Source of the DNA: an uncultured Roseicyclus sp.
GTDB taxonomy: Bacteria; Pseudomonadota; Alphaproteobacteria; Rhodobacterales; Rhodobacteraceae
Length of the DNA: 64,000 nt
Assembly (NCBI RefSeq): GCF_937892565.1
Contig: NZ_CALAHQ010000005.1
Span: 36,536 to 100,535 of the forward strand
Direction of reading: 5' to 3'
This document shows positions 34,210 through 42,838 of the stretch, piece by piece (the stretch's first letter is position 1; each line of letters begins with the position of its first letter). The translations under genes and the position numbers were made by a program. The notes under the pieces are model-generated. The model worked only from the letters and a program-made list of their open reading frames with translations, made no database searches and was not told the origin of the DNA.

Positions 34210-35364
34210 ATGCCGCGTCGGCGGGCGCAATCGGCCCTGTCGCTGTGGACGCGGGCGGGGGGTGGCACGGTGGATCGTCTTGGGCCTTGCTTTGGTGTTG
34301 TGCCGTGCGGCGCGCGTCGCTGCGCGGCGCGGGTGATCGGTGCAGCAGTGGCTTTGTGGCTGGCGCTGCCCGTGGGGGCCGAGCCCTTTCGTCTGGCCAA
34401 TTTTCACACCCAACTCAGCCGCGATGGGCCGGGTCTATTGCTGCGCGACATCTTGCGCGGCGAGGATCGCGCGATTGCGGCCAGCATCGCCGTGATCGCG
34501 GCCGCACGGGCCGATGTGGTGGTGTTGCAAGATATCGATTACGATGCGCGCGCCGCCGCGCTTGATGCGCTGGCCGCGGCGCTGGCCCAGGCGGGCGCGC
34601 CCTATCCCCATCGACTTGCGCTGCGCCCCAATACCGGATGGCCCACCGGGGTCGATGTCGATGGTGATGGCCGGAGCCACCGGGCGCGCGATGCGCATGG
34701 CTATGGCCTGTTCAACGGGCAGGGCGGCATGGCGATCTTGTCGCGCCACCCCATCGGTCCGGTCCGCGATTTCAGCCGGTTTCTCTGGGCCGACCTGCCG
34801 GGCAGTGCGGCCCCTGGCGTCTTGAGCCCCGAGGCTTTGGCGGTGCTGCGGCTGGCCACGGTCGCCGCCTGGGATGTGGCGATCGAGACGCCGCATGGCC
34901 GGTTCCATATCCTGACCTTGCATGCGGGCCCTCCGGTTTTCGACGGCCCCGAAGACCGCAACGGGTTTCGGAATGCAGATGAACTGCGGTTCTGGCAGCT
35001 TTACCTCGATGGCTGGTCCCCCGAGGGGCCGCCCTTTGACGCGGACCGTTTTGCGCTGATGGGCACGCTGAATGTCGATCCCGACCGGGGCCAAGGGCGG
35101 CGCGTGGGCTTGCGCGCCCTGCTCGATCATCCGCGGCTGCAAGATCCCGTCCCCCGGCGCCCCGGTGGTGGCACCGAAACCGCCGACTGGGCCGAGCCGG
35201 CCCCGGGCGATCTGCGGGTCGACTACATCCTGCCCGCGGCAGGGCTGGAGGTGCGGGGCGCAGGGGTGCTCTGGCCGGAGGACGCGCTGCTGATGGGCGT
35301 GTCGCCCCAGGAGGCCGCTGAGGCCTCGGATCACCGGCTGGTTTGGGTTGACCTGGCGTTCTGA
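34210..35364 (+). CDS. Endonuclease/exonuclease/phosphatase (EEP) fold protein, atypical active site
   Basis: The 384-residue protein has a hydrophobic export segment (VIGAAVALWLALPVGA, about residues 42-57) and an EEP domain: LANFHTQ for the usual Asn motif, VVLQDIDYD where most members have QE, GTLNVDP where most have GDxN (Thr286 replaces the Asp), and a terminal SDHRLVWVDL with the catalytic His. It may be an exported nuclease or phosphoesterase, but two acidic positions differ from the norm. The start is uncertain; a GTG at 34270 is also possible. The 3' end overlaps the convergent epimerase gene by 34 bases. Confidence 0.75.
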   Translation: MPRRRAQSALSLWTRAGGGTVDRLGPCFGVVPCGARRCAARVIGAAVALWLALPVGAEPFRLANFHTQLSRDGPGLLLRDILRGEDRAIAASIAVIAAARADVVVLQDIDYDARAAALDALAAALAQAGAPYPHRLALRPNTGWPTGVDVDGDGRSHRARDAHGYGLFNGQGGMAILSRHPIGPVRDFSRFLWADLPGSAAPGVLSPEALAVLRLATVAAWDVAIETPHGRFHILTLHAGPPVFDGPEDRNGFRNADELRFWQLYLDGWSPEGPPFDADRFALMGTLNVDPDRGQGRRVGLRALLDHPRLQDPVPRRPGGGTETADWAEPAPGDLRVDYILPAAGLEVRGAGVLWPEDALLMGVSPQEAAEASDHRLVWVDLAF

Positions 35365-36224
35365 CCCAGCGGCGCGATGGCGGCTCGCAGGACGTCATCG
35401 AGCGACCTGTCGGCGGGTGGGCCGATCAGGGCGGCAAGGGCCGAGCCGTCGATCCGGTGCGGACGGCTCCAGAGAAAGCGCATTTCGAGAAGCTGCCGGG
35501 CCTCGGGCCAGACAGGCCAGGCGAGATGGATCGGGAGCCAGGACATGCGTTTCAGCGCGATCGGCCTCCCGGTGACGCGCGCGATCCCTTCGGCCATCTG
35601 CCGCCCGGCCGCGGTGTGTCCCTCGAAGGTGAACTCGGAGAAACGGGGCAGATCGTCGAGCCGGTCGGCGACACGGGCGAGCGCCCCGGCTAGATCGGGC
35701 AGGAAGGCCCAGGCATGGGGGATGTCGGGTGGGCCGGGATAGACGAAGCGGCCGCGCGCGATCCTGGCTGCGAGGATGCGGTCGAACCAGTTGCCCGAGG
35801 CCTCGGTGTCGAGGAAATCGCCCGCGCGAAGCACAAAGGTCTTCACGCCTGCCTCGCGATAGGCGCCTTCCATCTCGCGCCGGATGCGGCCGAGGGGGTT
35901 GGTCGCGCGATGCGGCGTGTCGGGCGACAGGACCGGGGGCAGGTCGGTGCCGTAGACATAGACATTGCCCGGGATCGCCACGGCGGCCCCGCTGGCCCGC
36001 GCGGCCGCGATCACCGAACCGGTGAGGCGCGGCACCTCGGCCGCCCATCGCGAATATGGCGGGTTCCATGCGTTCACGATCAGGGCGGCGCCGGCAGCGG
36101 CGCTGGTGAGGTCGTCGCGCTGGCGGTCGAAACGGCGGACCTGCCAGCGGGCGGTCTCGAGCGCGGCGGCGGCGCTCCGGCCGAAACGGCCATGCGCGCC
36201 GAGAACAAGGGCGGTGCGGGGCAT
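35331..36224 (-). CDS. NAD-dependent epimerase/dehydratase family protein
   Basis: This 297-residue Rossmann-fold protein has the dinucleotide motif VLGAHGRFGRSAAAAL near residues 7-22 and IPGNVYVYGTDLPPV, an extended-SDR pattern with Tyr in VYVYG. It resembles sugar-nucleotide epimerase-like or NmrA-like proteins; substrate unknown. It is divergent from a LysR gene that begins 95 bases away and probably regulates it. The strongly GC-biased codon use (few CTT/TTG leucine codons) differs from flanking leuD and leuB, which suggests a later insertion. Confidence 0.78.
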   Translation of the reverse strand: MPRTALVLGAHGRFGRSAAAALETARWQVRRFDRQRDDLTSAAAGAALIVNAWNPPYSRWAAEVPRLTGSVIAAARASGAAVAIPGNVYVYGTDLPPVLSPDTPHRATNPLGRIRREMEGAYREAGVKTFVLRAGDFLDTEASGNWFDRILAARIARGRFVYPGPPDIPHAWAFLPDLAGALARVADRLDDLPRFSEFTFEGHTAAGRQMAEGIARVTGRPIALKRMSWLPIHLAWPVWPEARQLLEMRFLWSRPHRIDGSALAALIGPPADRSLDDVLRAAIAPLGQNARSTQTSR

Positions 36225-36318
36225 CGCGGCATCCTTTCAAGGTTGATGACCCGGTTCTTGATCCATTCAGTATCGAAAGGGCATTGAGGAAATTCGGACA
36301 TCTGATATTTAATAATGA

Positions 36319-37212
36319 ATGGATATTGCCCACGATCTGGACTGGACCTTGTTGCGCAGCGTGTTGGCAGTGGCCGAGGCGGGGTCACTTTCGGGCGCGG
36401 CGCGCGTGTTGGGCCAGAGCCAGCCGACGGTGGGCCGCTACGTGCGCGGCGCTGAGGACCTGCTGGGCCAGCCACTGTTCCAGCGCCATGCGCACGGCCT
36501 GCGGCCCACGCCCTTCTGCGAGACGATCCTGCCGATGGCACGTGACATGCGGCACGCGGTTCAGCGGCTGTCGTTGCAGGTGGCGGGCACATCGCACTCT
36601 GCCGCGGGGCGCGTGCGGCTGACGGCGTCGGTCTTCGTGACGGCGCTTATCCTGCCCGACATCCTGGTCGGGTTGCAGCAAAGCCATCCGGCGATCGACG
36701 TGGATGTCGTGGCCAGCGACACCACCGAGAACCTGCTGTTCCACGAGGCCGACCTTGCGCTGCGGATGTACCGGCCGACGCAGCTGGACATGGTGACACG
36801 GCATCTGGGCGACCTGCCACTGGGCCTTTATGCGTCCGAAAGCTACCTTACGCGGCATGGCGCGCCGGCCACTGCGGGGGATCTGCGTGCGCACCGGATG
36901 GTGGGCTACGACCGCAACGAGCAGCTGTTGCGCGGAATGCGCGAGATGGGGTTCGAGGTGACGCGCGACTGGTTCGCCACCTGCACCGACGACCAGGTCG
37001 CCTATTGGAACTTCGTTGCGGCGGGCTGCGGCATCGGCGTGGGGCAGGCGGTGGTGGCCGACCGGACGCCGGGCATTCGGCGTATCCTGCCCGATCTTCG
37101 GCTTCCGGTTCTGCCGGTCTGGCTGACGGCGCATCCGGGCCTGCGGCACCAGCCCCGGATAGCAGCCGTGTGGGATGCGCTCGACCGCGGTCTGACGCCT
37201 TTGCTTTCTTGA
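36319..37212 (+). CDS. LysR-family transcriptional regulator
   Basis: The 297-residue regulator has an N-terminal helix-turn-helix (LRSVLAVAEAGSLSGAARVL, recognition SQPTVGRYVRGAE) and a substrate-binding domain (about 95-290). It is divergent from the epimerase gene across 94 AT-richer bases and is its likely regulator. It ends 57 bases before leuB on the same strand; nothing links it to leucine control beyond position. Confidence 0.87.
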   Translation: MDIAHDLDWTLLRSVLAVAEAGSLSGAARVLGQSQPTVGRYVRGAEDLLGQPLFQRHAHGLRPTPFCETILPMARDMRHAVQRLSLQVAGTSHSAAGRVRLTASVFVTALILPDILVGLQQSHPAIDVDVVASDTTENLLFHEADLALRMYRPTQLDMVTRHLGDLPLGLYASESYLTRHGAPATAGDLRAHRMVGYDRNEQLLRGMREMGFEVTRDWFATCTDDQVAYWNFVAAGCGIGVGQAVVADRTPGIRRILPDLRLPVLPVWLTAHPGLRHQPRIAAVWDALDRGLTPLLS

Positions 37213-37269
37213 CGCTGTCCGGGCCGCGGGATAGGCGGTGCGCAACGCATTTCCAGAGGGACAAGACCC

Positions 37270-38373
37270 ATGACCACTCGTAGTTTGCTAATCCTTCCCG
37301 GCGACGGGATCGGCCCCGAAGTCATGGCCGAGGTGCGCAAAGTCATCGACTGGTTCGGCACGCGCGGCATCACGTTCGAGGTCTCCGAGGATCTGGTGGG
37401 CGGTTGCGCCTATGATGTGCATGGCACGCCCCTGACCGATGCCACCATGGCCAAGGCGCAGGCGGTCGATGCCGTGCTGCTGGGCGCTGTCGGCGGGCCG
37501 AAATACGACAGCCTCGATTTCAGCGTGAAGCCCGAGCGCGGTTTGCTGCGCCTGCGCAAGGAGATGGACCTTTACGCCAACCTGCGCCCGGCTCAATGCT
37601 TTGACGCGCTGGCCGATTTCTCATCGCTGAAAAAGGACGTGGTGGCGGGGCTCGACATCATGATCATCCGCGAATTGACCAGCGGTGTCTATTTCGGCGA
37701 GCCGCGCGGCATCTTCAAGGAAGGCAATGAGCGCGTGGGCATCAACACCCAGCGCTACACGGAATCGGAAATCGCCCGGGTGGCCCGGTCGGCGTTCGAG
37801 CTGGCGCGCAAGCGCGGCAACAAGGTCTGTTCGATGGAAAAGGCCAATGTGATGGAATCGGGCGTGCTGTGGCGCGACGTGGTTCAGGAAATCCACGATG
37901 CCGAATACCCCGATGTGGTGCTGTCGCACATGTATGCCGACGCGGGCGCGATGCAGCTGACCCGCTGGCCCAAGCAGTTCGACGTGATCGTGACCGACAA
38001 TCTGTTTGGCGACCTGTTGTCCGATCTGGCGGCGATGCTGACCGGATCGCTGGGCATGCTGCCTTCGGCCAGCCTTGGCGCGCCGATGGAAAACGGGCGG
38101 CCCAAGGCGCTTTACGAGCCGGTGCATGGTTCGGCCCCCGACATCGCGGGCCAGGGCAAGGCCAACCCCATCGCCTGTATCCTGAGCTTTGCCATGGCGT
38201 TGCGCTATTCCTTCGATCTGGGCGCCGAGGCCGAGCGGCTGGAACATGCCGTCAATGCGGTTCTGGCCGATGGTCTGCGCACCGCTGATCTTATGGGCCC
38301 TGACGGCGGCCAGCCTATTTCGACCGCTCAGATGGGCGATGCCATCGTGGCCAAGCTGGCGGCAGGCGTCTGA
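37270..38373 (+). CDS. leuB: 3-isopropylmalate dehydrogenase
   Basis: The 367-residue NAD-dependent enzyme oxidises 3-isopropylmalate in leucine synthesis. Visible motifs are [13 protein letters not shown] at the N-terminus, [32 protein letters not shown] text (here [11 protein letters not shown] then DLYANLRP), [17 protein letters not shown] with the metal-binding aspartates, and [14 protein letters not shown]. Length is normal. An SDR gene starts two bases after its stop, so the two are probably co-transcribed. Confidence 0.97.
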   Translation: MTTRSLLILPGDGIGPEVMAEVRKVIDWFGTRGITFEVSEDLVGGCAYDVHGTPLTDATMAKAQAVDAVLLGAVGGPKYDSLDFSVKPERGLLRLRKEMDLYANLRPAQCFDALADFSSLKKDVVAGLDIMIIRELTSGVYFGEPRGIFKEGNERVGINTQRYTESEIARVARSAFELARKRGNKVCSMEKANVMESGVLWRDVVQEIHDAEYPDVVLSHMYADAGAMQLTRWPKQFDVIVTDNLFGDLLSDLAAMLTGSLGMLPSASLGAPMENGRPKALYEPVHGSAPDIAGQGKANPIACILSFAMALRYSFDLGAEAERLEHAVNAVLADGLRTADLMGPDGGQPISTAQMGDAIVAKLAAGV

Positions 38374-38375
38374 AC

Positions 38376-39122
38376 ATGAAGACGGCGCTCGTCACCGGCG
38401 CCGCACGCGGTATCGGGCTTGCCACGGCGCAATTGTTCGCCCAGCAGGGCTGGCGGGTGGTCATGGTCGACCGTGACGCGCCCGAGTTGACACAGGCGGC
38501 GGCGGGCGTTTCGGATGCTGTGGCGATCACCGCCGATGTGGCCATCCCCGATCAGGTGGCACAGGTGATGACGGCGCCCGTGCTGGCTGATGGGCTGCAC
38601 GCGCTGGTCAACAATGCCGGCGTGGCCGATTTCGGCCCGATCGAGCAGACCGATTTTGCCCGCTGGCGGCGTGTGATGGAAACAAATCTTGATGGTGTGT
38701 TCCTGATGAGCCAGGCGGCCATTCCCGCGCTTCGGGCGGGGCGGGGTGCGATCGTCAACATCGCGTCGATTTCGGGGCTGCGCGCCTCGACGCTGAGGGT
38801 GGCCTATGGCACGTCAAAGGCGGGGGTGATCCAGTTGACCCAGCAACAGGCGGTGGAACTGGGCGCGCATGGCATCCGCGCCAATTGCGTCTGCCCGGGC
38901 CCCGTGCGCACCAAGCTGGCCATGGCGGTCCACACCCAAGACATCATCGACGCCTATCACGATGCGATCCCGCTCAACCGCTATGGATCAGAGCGCGAGA
39001 TCGCCGAGGCGATCACCTTTCTGTGCTCGGATCGCGCCAGCTACATCACAGGCCAGACGCTGGCCGTCGATGGCGGGTTCGAGGCCACGGGTGTGGGTCT
39101 TCCGGCGCTGCGGCGCGGCTGA
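38376..39122 (+). CDS. SDR-family NAD(P)-dependent oxidoreductase
   Basis: This 248-residue classical short-chain dehydrogenase has the cofactor motif TGAARGIG near residue 7, NNAG, a catalytic Ser in ASIS and YGTSKAG with the Tyr-x3-Lys pair. The C-terminal ITGQTLAVDGGF is also standard. The substrate cannot be deduced. It starts two bases after leuB, but this need not mean a role in leucine synthesis. Confidence 0.9.
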   Translation: MKTALVTGAARGIGLATAQLFAQQGWRVVMVDRDAPELTQAAAGVSDAVAITADVAIPDQVAQVMTAPVLADGLHALVNNAGVADFGPIEQTDFARWRRVMETNLDGVFLMSQAAIPALRAGRGAIVNIASISGLRASTLRVAYGTSKAGVIQLTQQQAVELGAHGIRANCVCPGPVRTKLAMAVHTQDIIDAYHDAIPLNRYGSEREIAEAITFLCSDRASYITGQTLAVDGGFEATGVGLPALRRG

Positions 39123-39218
39123 GGGTTTCGCCCGGCGGCTAGATTGCCGCCAACCCCCCTTGCGCGAAGGCGCAGGGCTGATATCGCTCACCACACCCCG
39201 TGACGGCAGAGACAGGCC

Positions 39219-40205
39219 ATGGCATCGGAAAAAGCGACCCATTTGCGCGGCGTTGCCCTGGCGCTGGCATCTTTTGCCATCTATGCCACCCATGACGTGC
39301 TGATCAAATATCTGGGCGGCATCTATTCACCGTTTCAGATCGTGTTCTTCAGTGTGCTCTTCGGCTTTCCGCTGGTGACATTGTTGATGATGCGCGATGG
39401 CAAGGGGTCATCGCTCAAGCCTGTCTTTCCGGTCTGGACGGCGCTGCGCACGGCGATCATCGTGGTCAATGCCGCGACGGCCTTTTATGCCTTTTCGGTG
39501 CTGCCGCTGGCACAGACCTACGCGATCTTGTTTGCCGCGCCCTTGCTGATCACGCTGTTGGCGATCCCCATATTGGGCGAACGGGTCGGCCTGAGACGTG
39601 GGGGGGCGGTGCTGGTTGGATTGTGCGGCGTGATCGTCGTGCTGCAACCGGGGGTGACGGATTTCAGCCTTGGGCATCTGGCGGCGCTGGTGGCGGCGGT
39701 TTGCGGTGCGCTGAACGCTGTCATCATGCGCAAGATCGGCGGGGCCGAGCGGTCGGTGGTGCTGTTGCTTTATCCGATGATGGCCAATGTCGTGGTGATG
39801 GGGGCGGTTTTGCCGTTTGTCTACAAGCCCATGCCGGGGCTTGATCTGTTGGCCGCTGCCATCATCGCCGCATTCGCCTTGATCGCAACATGGCTTTTGA
39901 TCGTTGCCTATCGGCTGGCGCCCGCCGCCATGGTGGCGCCGATGCAGTATTCCCAGATCATCTGGGCCGCCGTGTTTGGTGTGTTGTTTTTCAACGAATC
40001 GCTCGATGGCAGCACTGCTCTTGGCACGGCGGTGATCATCGCATCGGGTCTTTACATCGTGTTCCGCGAGGATCGGGGCGGGCGTTCGGCCACCATGCCG
40101 GTTTTGCGCAGCCGGACGCGCGCGGCGTCATCAGCGGTGCCGCCGATGACCACGCTACCCCCCGACGCGCCCAAGGATCCCGGCGTGCCGCGCGACCCGT
40201 CGTAG
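39219..40205 (+). CDS. DMT-superfamily (EamA) transporter
   Basis: The 328-residue protein has ten hydrophobic segments in two EamA repeats followed by a Pro/Arg-rich cytoplasmic tail of about 45 residues (about 285-328). Segments such as PLAQTYAILFAAPLLITLLA and PMQYSQIIWAAVFGVLFFNE are typical. The substrate is unknown. The stop is 73 bases before tRNA-Pro. Confidence 0.88.
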   Translation: MASEKATHLRGVALALASFAIYATHDVLIKYLGGIYSPFQIVFFSVLFGFPLVTLLMMRDGKGSSLKPVFPVWTALRTAIIVVNAATAFYAFSVLPLAQTYAILFAAPLLITLLAIPILGERVGLRRGGAVLVGLCGVIVVLQPGVTDFSLGHLAALVAAVCGALNAVIMRKIGGAERSVVLLLYPMMANVVVMGAVLPFVYKPMPGLDLLAAAIIAAFALIATWLLIVAYRLAPAAMVAPMQYSQIIWAAVFGVLFFNESLDGSTALGTAVIIASGLYIVFREDRGGRSATMPVLRSRTRAASSAVPPMTTLPPDAPKDPGVPRDPS

Positions 40206-40220
40206 CCGCAGATGACCCTT

Positions 40221-40256
40221 TGCAAAGCCATTGGCCCTTGCAAAGCCATTGGCCCT
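40221..40256. repeat. Two tandem copies of an 18-bp repeat before tRNA-Pro
   Basis: TGCAAAGCCATTGGCCCT occurs twice without a mismatch, head to tail, 22 bases before the tRNA gene. It lies downstream of the transporter stop and is not coding. Confidence 0.85.
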
Positions 40257-40278
40257 TGGGTAAGCCGCCCCTCACGGT

Positions 40279-40355
40279 CGGAGTGTAGCTCAGCCTGGTA
40301 GAGCACTGTCTTCGGGAGGCAGGGGTCGGAGGTTCGAATCCTCTCACTCCGACCA
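40279..40355 (+). tRNA. tRNA-Pro (anticodon CGG)
   Basis: A full cloverleaf can be drawn: acceptor CGGAGTG/CACTCCG, D arm with GCTCAGCCTGGTAGAGC, anticodon stem CTGTC/GGCAG with loop TTCGGGA (CGG anticodon, reading CCG), T arm GTTCGAATC, discriminator A and an encoded CCA (40353-40355). It is the only tRNA in the window. Confidence 0.95.
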
Positions 40356-40478
40356 GAAATTCCAGTCAGCCATGGCGCCGAACAGGTGGCATTTGCGTCC
40401 TTGCACAGGGGTGGATGTCGCATGATGTCGGCCGCCCTGATGGCGCGATTGCGATCGTCATGCACAGGAGGAAACGAC

Positions 40479-41183
40479 ATGACATTGGACGCCAGCCTCA
40501 TCAAGACGCTTCAAGGCGTATCCACGGCAACGCTGACCACCATCCTTTTGAAGAAAGGTCTGCGCAATGTCTGGCTGCGCGGTACCATGCCGATCCGCCC
40601 GGGACAGCCGCGTCTTGTGGGCCGTGCCTTTACGCTGCGCTTCGTGCCCGCGCGCGAAGATCTGGCCACGCCCGCCAGCTGGGGGGCGCCGATTTCGACC
40701 CGCGCCGCGATCGAGGCCATGCCCGAGGGCTGCATCGCGGTGGCCGATGCGATGGGCATCACGGATGCGGGCATCTTCGGCGACATCTTGTGCAACCGCA
40801 TGGTGCAACGCAAGGTCGCGGCCCTGATCACCGATGGGGTGGTGCGCGATGCGGCGGGCGTCTTGTCGACCGGTCTGCCGATCTGGTGCCGGGGTGTGGC
40901 CGCGCCGCCTTCGGTCGCGGGCCTGACCTTTGTCAGCTGGCAAGAACCCATTGCCTGCGGCGGGGTGGCGGTGTTTCCCGATGATGTCATCGTGGTCGAT
41001 GATGACGGCGCGGTGCTGATCCCGCAGGCGTTTCTTGCCGAGGTCGTGGCCGAAGCCCCCGAGCAGGAGCGGATGGAGGCCTGGATCATGACCGAGGTCG
41101 ATCGTGGCGTGGCGTTGCCCGGTCTTTACCCGATGAACGATGACACCAAGGCACGCTACAAGGCGTGGAAGGACGCGCAGTAA
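40479..41183 (+). CDS. RraA-family protein (4-hydroxy-4-methyl-2-oxoglutarate aldolase-like)
   Basis: The 234-residue protein belongs to the RraA/HMG aldolase family (RraA-like fold), with GDILCNRM and ALITDGVVRD, the latter holding the Arg-Asp pair used by class II pyruvate aldolases. Near the C-terminus are ACGGVAVFPDD and VVDDDGAVLIPQ. It may cleave 4-carboxy-4-hydroxy-2-oxoacids; RNase E inhibition is known only for E. coli-type RraA. Start 40479 follows an AGGAGG site; upstream in-frame codons are rejected. Confidence 0.85.
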   Translation: MTLDASLIKTLQGVSTATLTTILLKKGLRNVWLRGTMPIRPGQPRLVGRAFTLRFVPAREDLATPASWGAPISTRAAIEAMPEGCIAVADAMGITDAGIFGDILCNRMVQRKVAALITDGVVRDAAGVLSTGLPIWCRGVAAPPSVAGLTFVSWQEPIACGGVAVFPDDVIVVDDDGAVLIPQAFLAEVVAEAPEQERMEAWIMTEVDRGVALPGLYPMNDDTKARYKAWKDAQ

Positions 41184-41200
41184 TCGCGCCCACGGGCCGG

Positions 41201-41227
41201 GCGCGCGCGGGGTTTATCCGCGCGCGC
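41201..41227. terminator. Hairpin at the convergent end of the RraA-like gene and soeC
   Basis: GCGCGCGCGG and CCGCGCGCGC form a perfect ten-pair stem around GGTTTAT. The soeC stop codon lies in the loop, so the structure overlaps the end of that gene and can serve both strands. Confidence 0.6.
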
Positions 41228-42092
41228 CGTAATAGAGGCCCACCACATGCTCGGCTTGGGCGAAAAACAGCCAGCGCGACACCGCGATCCCCACAACATG
41301 GCTGACCACCGCAAGCCCGCCCAGCCCATGCGCGGCACCGGGGATCAAGATCAGGCACAGCGGCAGCGCATATCCCGACACAAAGGCGATGCGTCTTAGC
41401 CGCCGCGCATGTTTGCGGCCCACGACATGGACCATTTCACGCAACAGGTAGTTGGTTCCGGTATGGGGCGCTTCAAAGGCGCGGACATGGCCGGGCCGGC
41501 CCAGACCCGTGGCGCTGGCGATGGATTGGCCCGCTTCGGCAAAGCGTGTGTCGCCCACCCACCAATGGCCGATCTGGATCACGCCGGCCACCAGCAGCAG
41601 CACTTGCGCCGCGCTGATCTGTCCCGCCAGAAGCGCACCCCCCGCAAGGCTGACCGAGACCAGATGCAGCGGCGTGGCGATCTGGTTCCAGCGGGGCACG
41701 GATTTGAGCTGCGCGTAGATCATCGCGGTCGTGATCACGGTCGCCAGCGACAAGGCCGCGCTGATCCAGCCCAGCGCCGTGATCCTTGTGCCCATGAACA
41801 CCGCCCCAACGGCATAAATCCCCATGACGACAAGTGCCGCCACCGCCGCGATTGCCTCGCGGCTGAGCCAGCTTGTGCGCCACTGGCTGAAGGCTTTCAG
41901 CGCGCGTTCGGGGTGGCCCAGATGAAAGGTCGAGGCCAAAAGCCCGCCCACCGACAGACCAAAGGCGAATGCAAAGAACCAGAACGCCACCCAGCCCGTG
42001 ACTGGCGGAAACCCCAGGCCCAGAAAGATCATGAGCCCAAAGCCCAATCCCGAGAGTGTGGTAAACAGGATGACCGACGGCGCGGGATGCAT
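41214..42092 (-). CDS. soeC: Sulfite dehydrogenase membrane anchor SoeC (DmsC family)
   Basis: This 292-residue protein has eight hydrophobic segments, the DmsC/NrfD-type anchor layout. It would hold SoeAB on the cytoplasmic face of the inner membrane and pass electrons to quinone. Start 42092 overlaps the soeB stop by one base (TGATG), so translation is coupled; the longer frame upstream lies within soeB. Assignment to Soe rather than DMSO reductase rests on the SoeA partner, which lacks a Tat signal. Confidence 0.83.
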   Translation of the reverse strand: MHPAPSVILFTTLSGLGFGLMIFLGLGFPPVTGWVAFWFFAFAFGLSVGGLLASTFHLGHPERALKAFSQWRTSWLSREAIAAVAALVVMGIYAVGAVFMGTRITALGWISAALSLATVITTAMIYAQLKSVPRWNQIATPLHLVSVSLAGGALLAGQISAAQVLLLVAGVIQIGHWWVGDTRFAEAGQSIASATGLGRPGHVRAFEAPHTGTNYLLREMVHVVGRKHARRLRRIAFVSGYALPLCLILIPGAAHGLGGLAVVSHVVGIAVSRWLFFAQAEHVVGLYYGARG

Positions 42093-42838
42093 CACAAACG
42101 CTCCAGCGCGCGGTCGAGCCAGCCGAGGAACCCTTGCGGTGTCTGGGCGACGGGTTCGAGAAACGGCGCAAGAATATCGGTGTCGTCCCATTGATCCTTG
42201 GGCCGGGGGGGAAGGTATTTGTTGACCGGCCTGGTGCCCAGATCGGGCATCAGATCAAAGCCGCCGCGGCTGGCCACCAATTGGCTGACGTCGCTGTCAG
42301 GGTCGCCCAGATCGCCAAAATGGCGCGCGCCCGACGGGCAGGTGCGCACACAGGCCGGCATGCGGTCTTGTTCGGGCAGATTTTCATTGTAGATGCGGTC
42401 GATGCAGAGCGTGCATTTCTTCATCACGCGCGCGGTCAGATCCATTTCGCGCGCGCCATAGGGACAGGCCCAGGCGCACAGCCCGCAGCCGATGCAATCG
42501 GCCTCATTGACCAGAACGATCCCATCCTCGACCCGCTTGTAGGAGGCCCCGGTGGGGCAGACGGTGACGCAGGGCGCATCTTCGCAATGCAGGCAGGATT
42601 TGGGGAAATGGACCAGCTGTGCGGGGCCGGCTTCGGGGGTGATTTCGTAGGAATGGACGCGGTTGAGAAAGGTTCCCGAAGGCGCCGCGCCATAGGCGTC
42701 CTGATCGGACAGGGGCGCGCCGTAATGCTCGGTGTTCCAGCCCTTGCAGGCGATCACGCAGGCATGACAGCCGACACAGGTATCAAGATCGATCACAAGG
42801 CCAAGCTTGCGGTCCGTATGGGTGGGAAGGCTGGTCAT
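42092..42838 (-). CDS. soeB: Sulfite dehydrogenase iron-sulfur subunit SoeB
   Basis: The 248-residue protein carries four ferredoxin-like cysteine clusters: CVGCHACVIACKGWN, CLHCEDAPCVTVCPTGA, CIGCGLCAWACPYGA and CTLCIDR with a later CVRTCP. This is the DmsB/PsrB-type electron conduit between the molybdenum subunit and membrane anchor. Its start overlaps the alpha/beta hydrolase stop (four bases), and its stop overlaps soeC by one base. Confidence 0.87.
   Translation of the reverse strand: MTSLPTHTDRKLGLVIDLDTCVGCHACVIACKGWNTEHYGAPLSDQDAYGAAPSGTFLNRVHSYEITPEAGPAQLVHFPKSCLHCEDAPCVTVCPTGASYKRVEDGIVLVNEADCIGCGLCAWACPYGAREMDLTARVMKKCTLCIDRIYNENLPEQDRMPACVRTCPSGARHFGDLGDPDSDVSQLVASRGGFDLMPDLGTRPVNKYLPPRPKDQWDDTDILAPFLEPVAQTPQGFLGWLDRALERL

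Noticed and set aside
40206..40478. Genomic island attachment site at tRNA-Pro
   Set aside because: No integrase, and no copy of the tRNA 3' end is visible downstream; the flanking genes look like ordinary chromosome.
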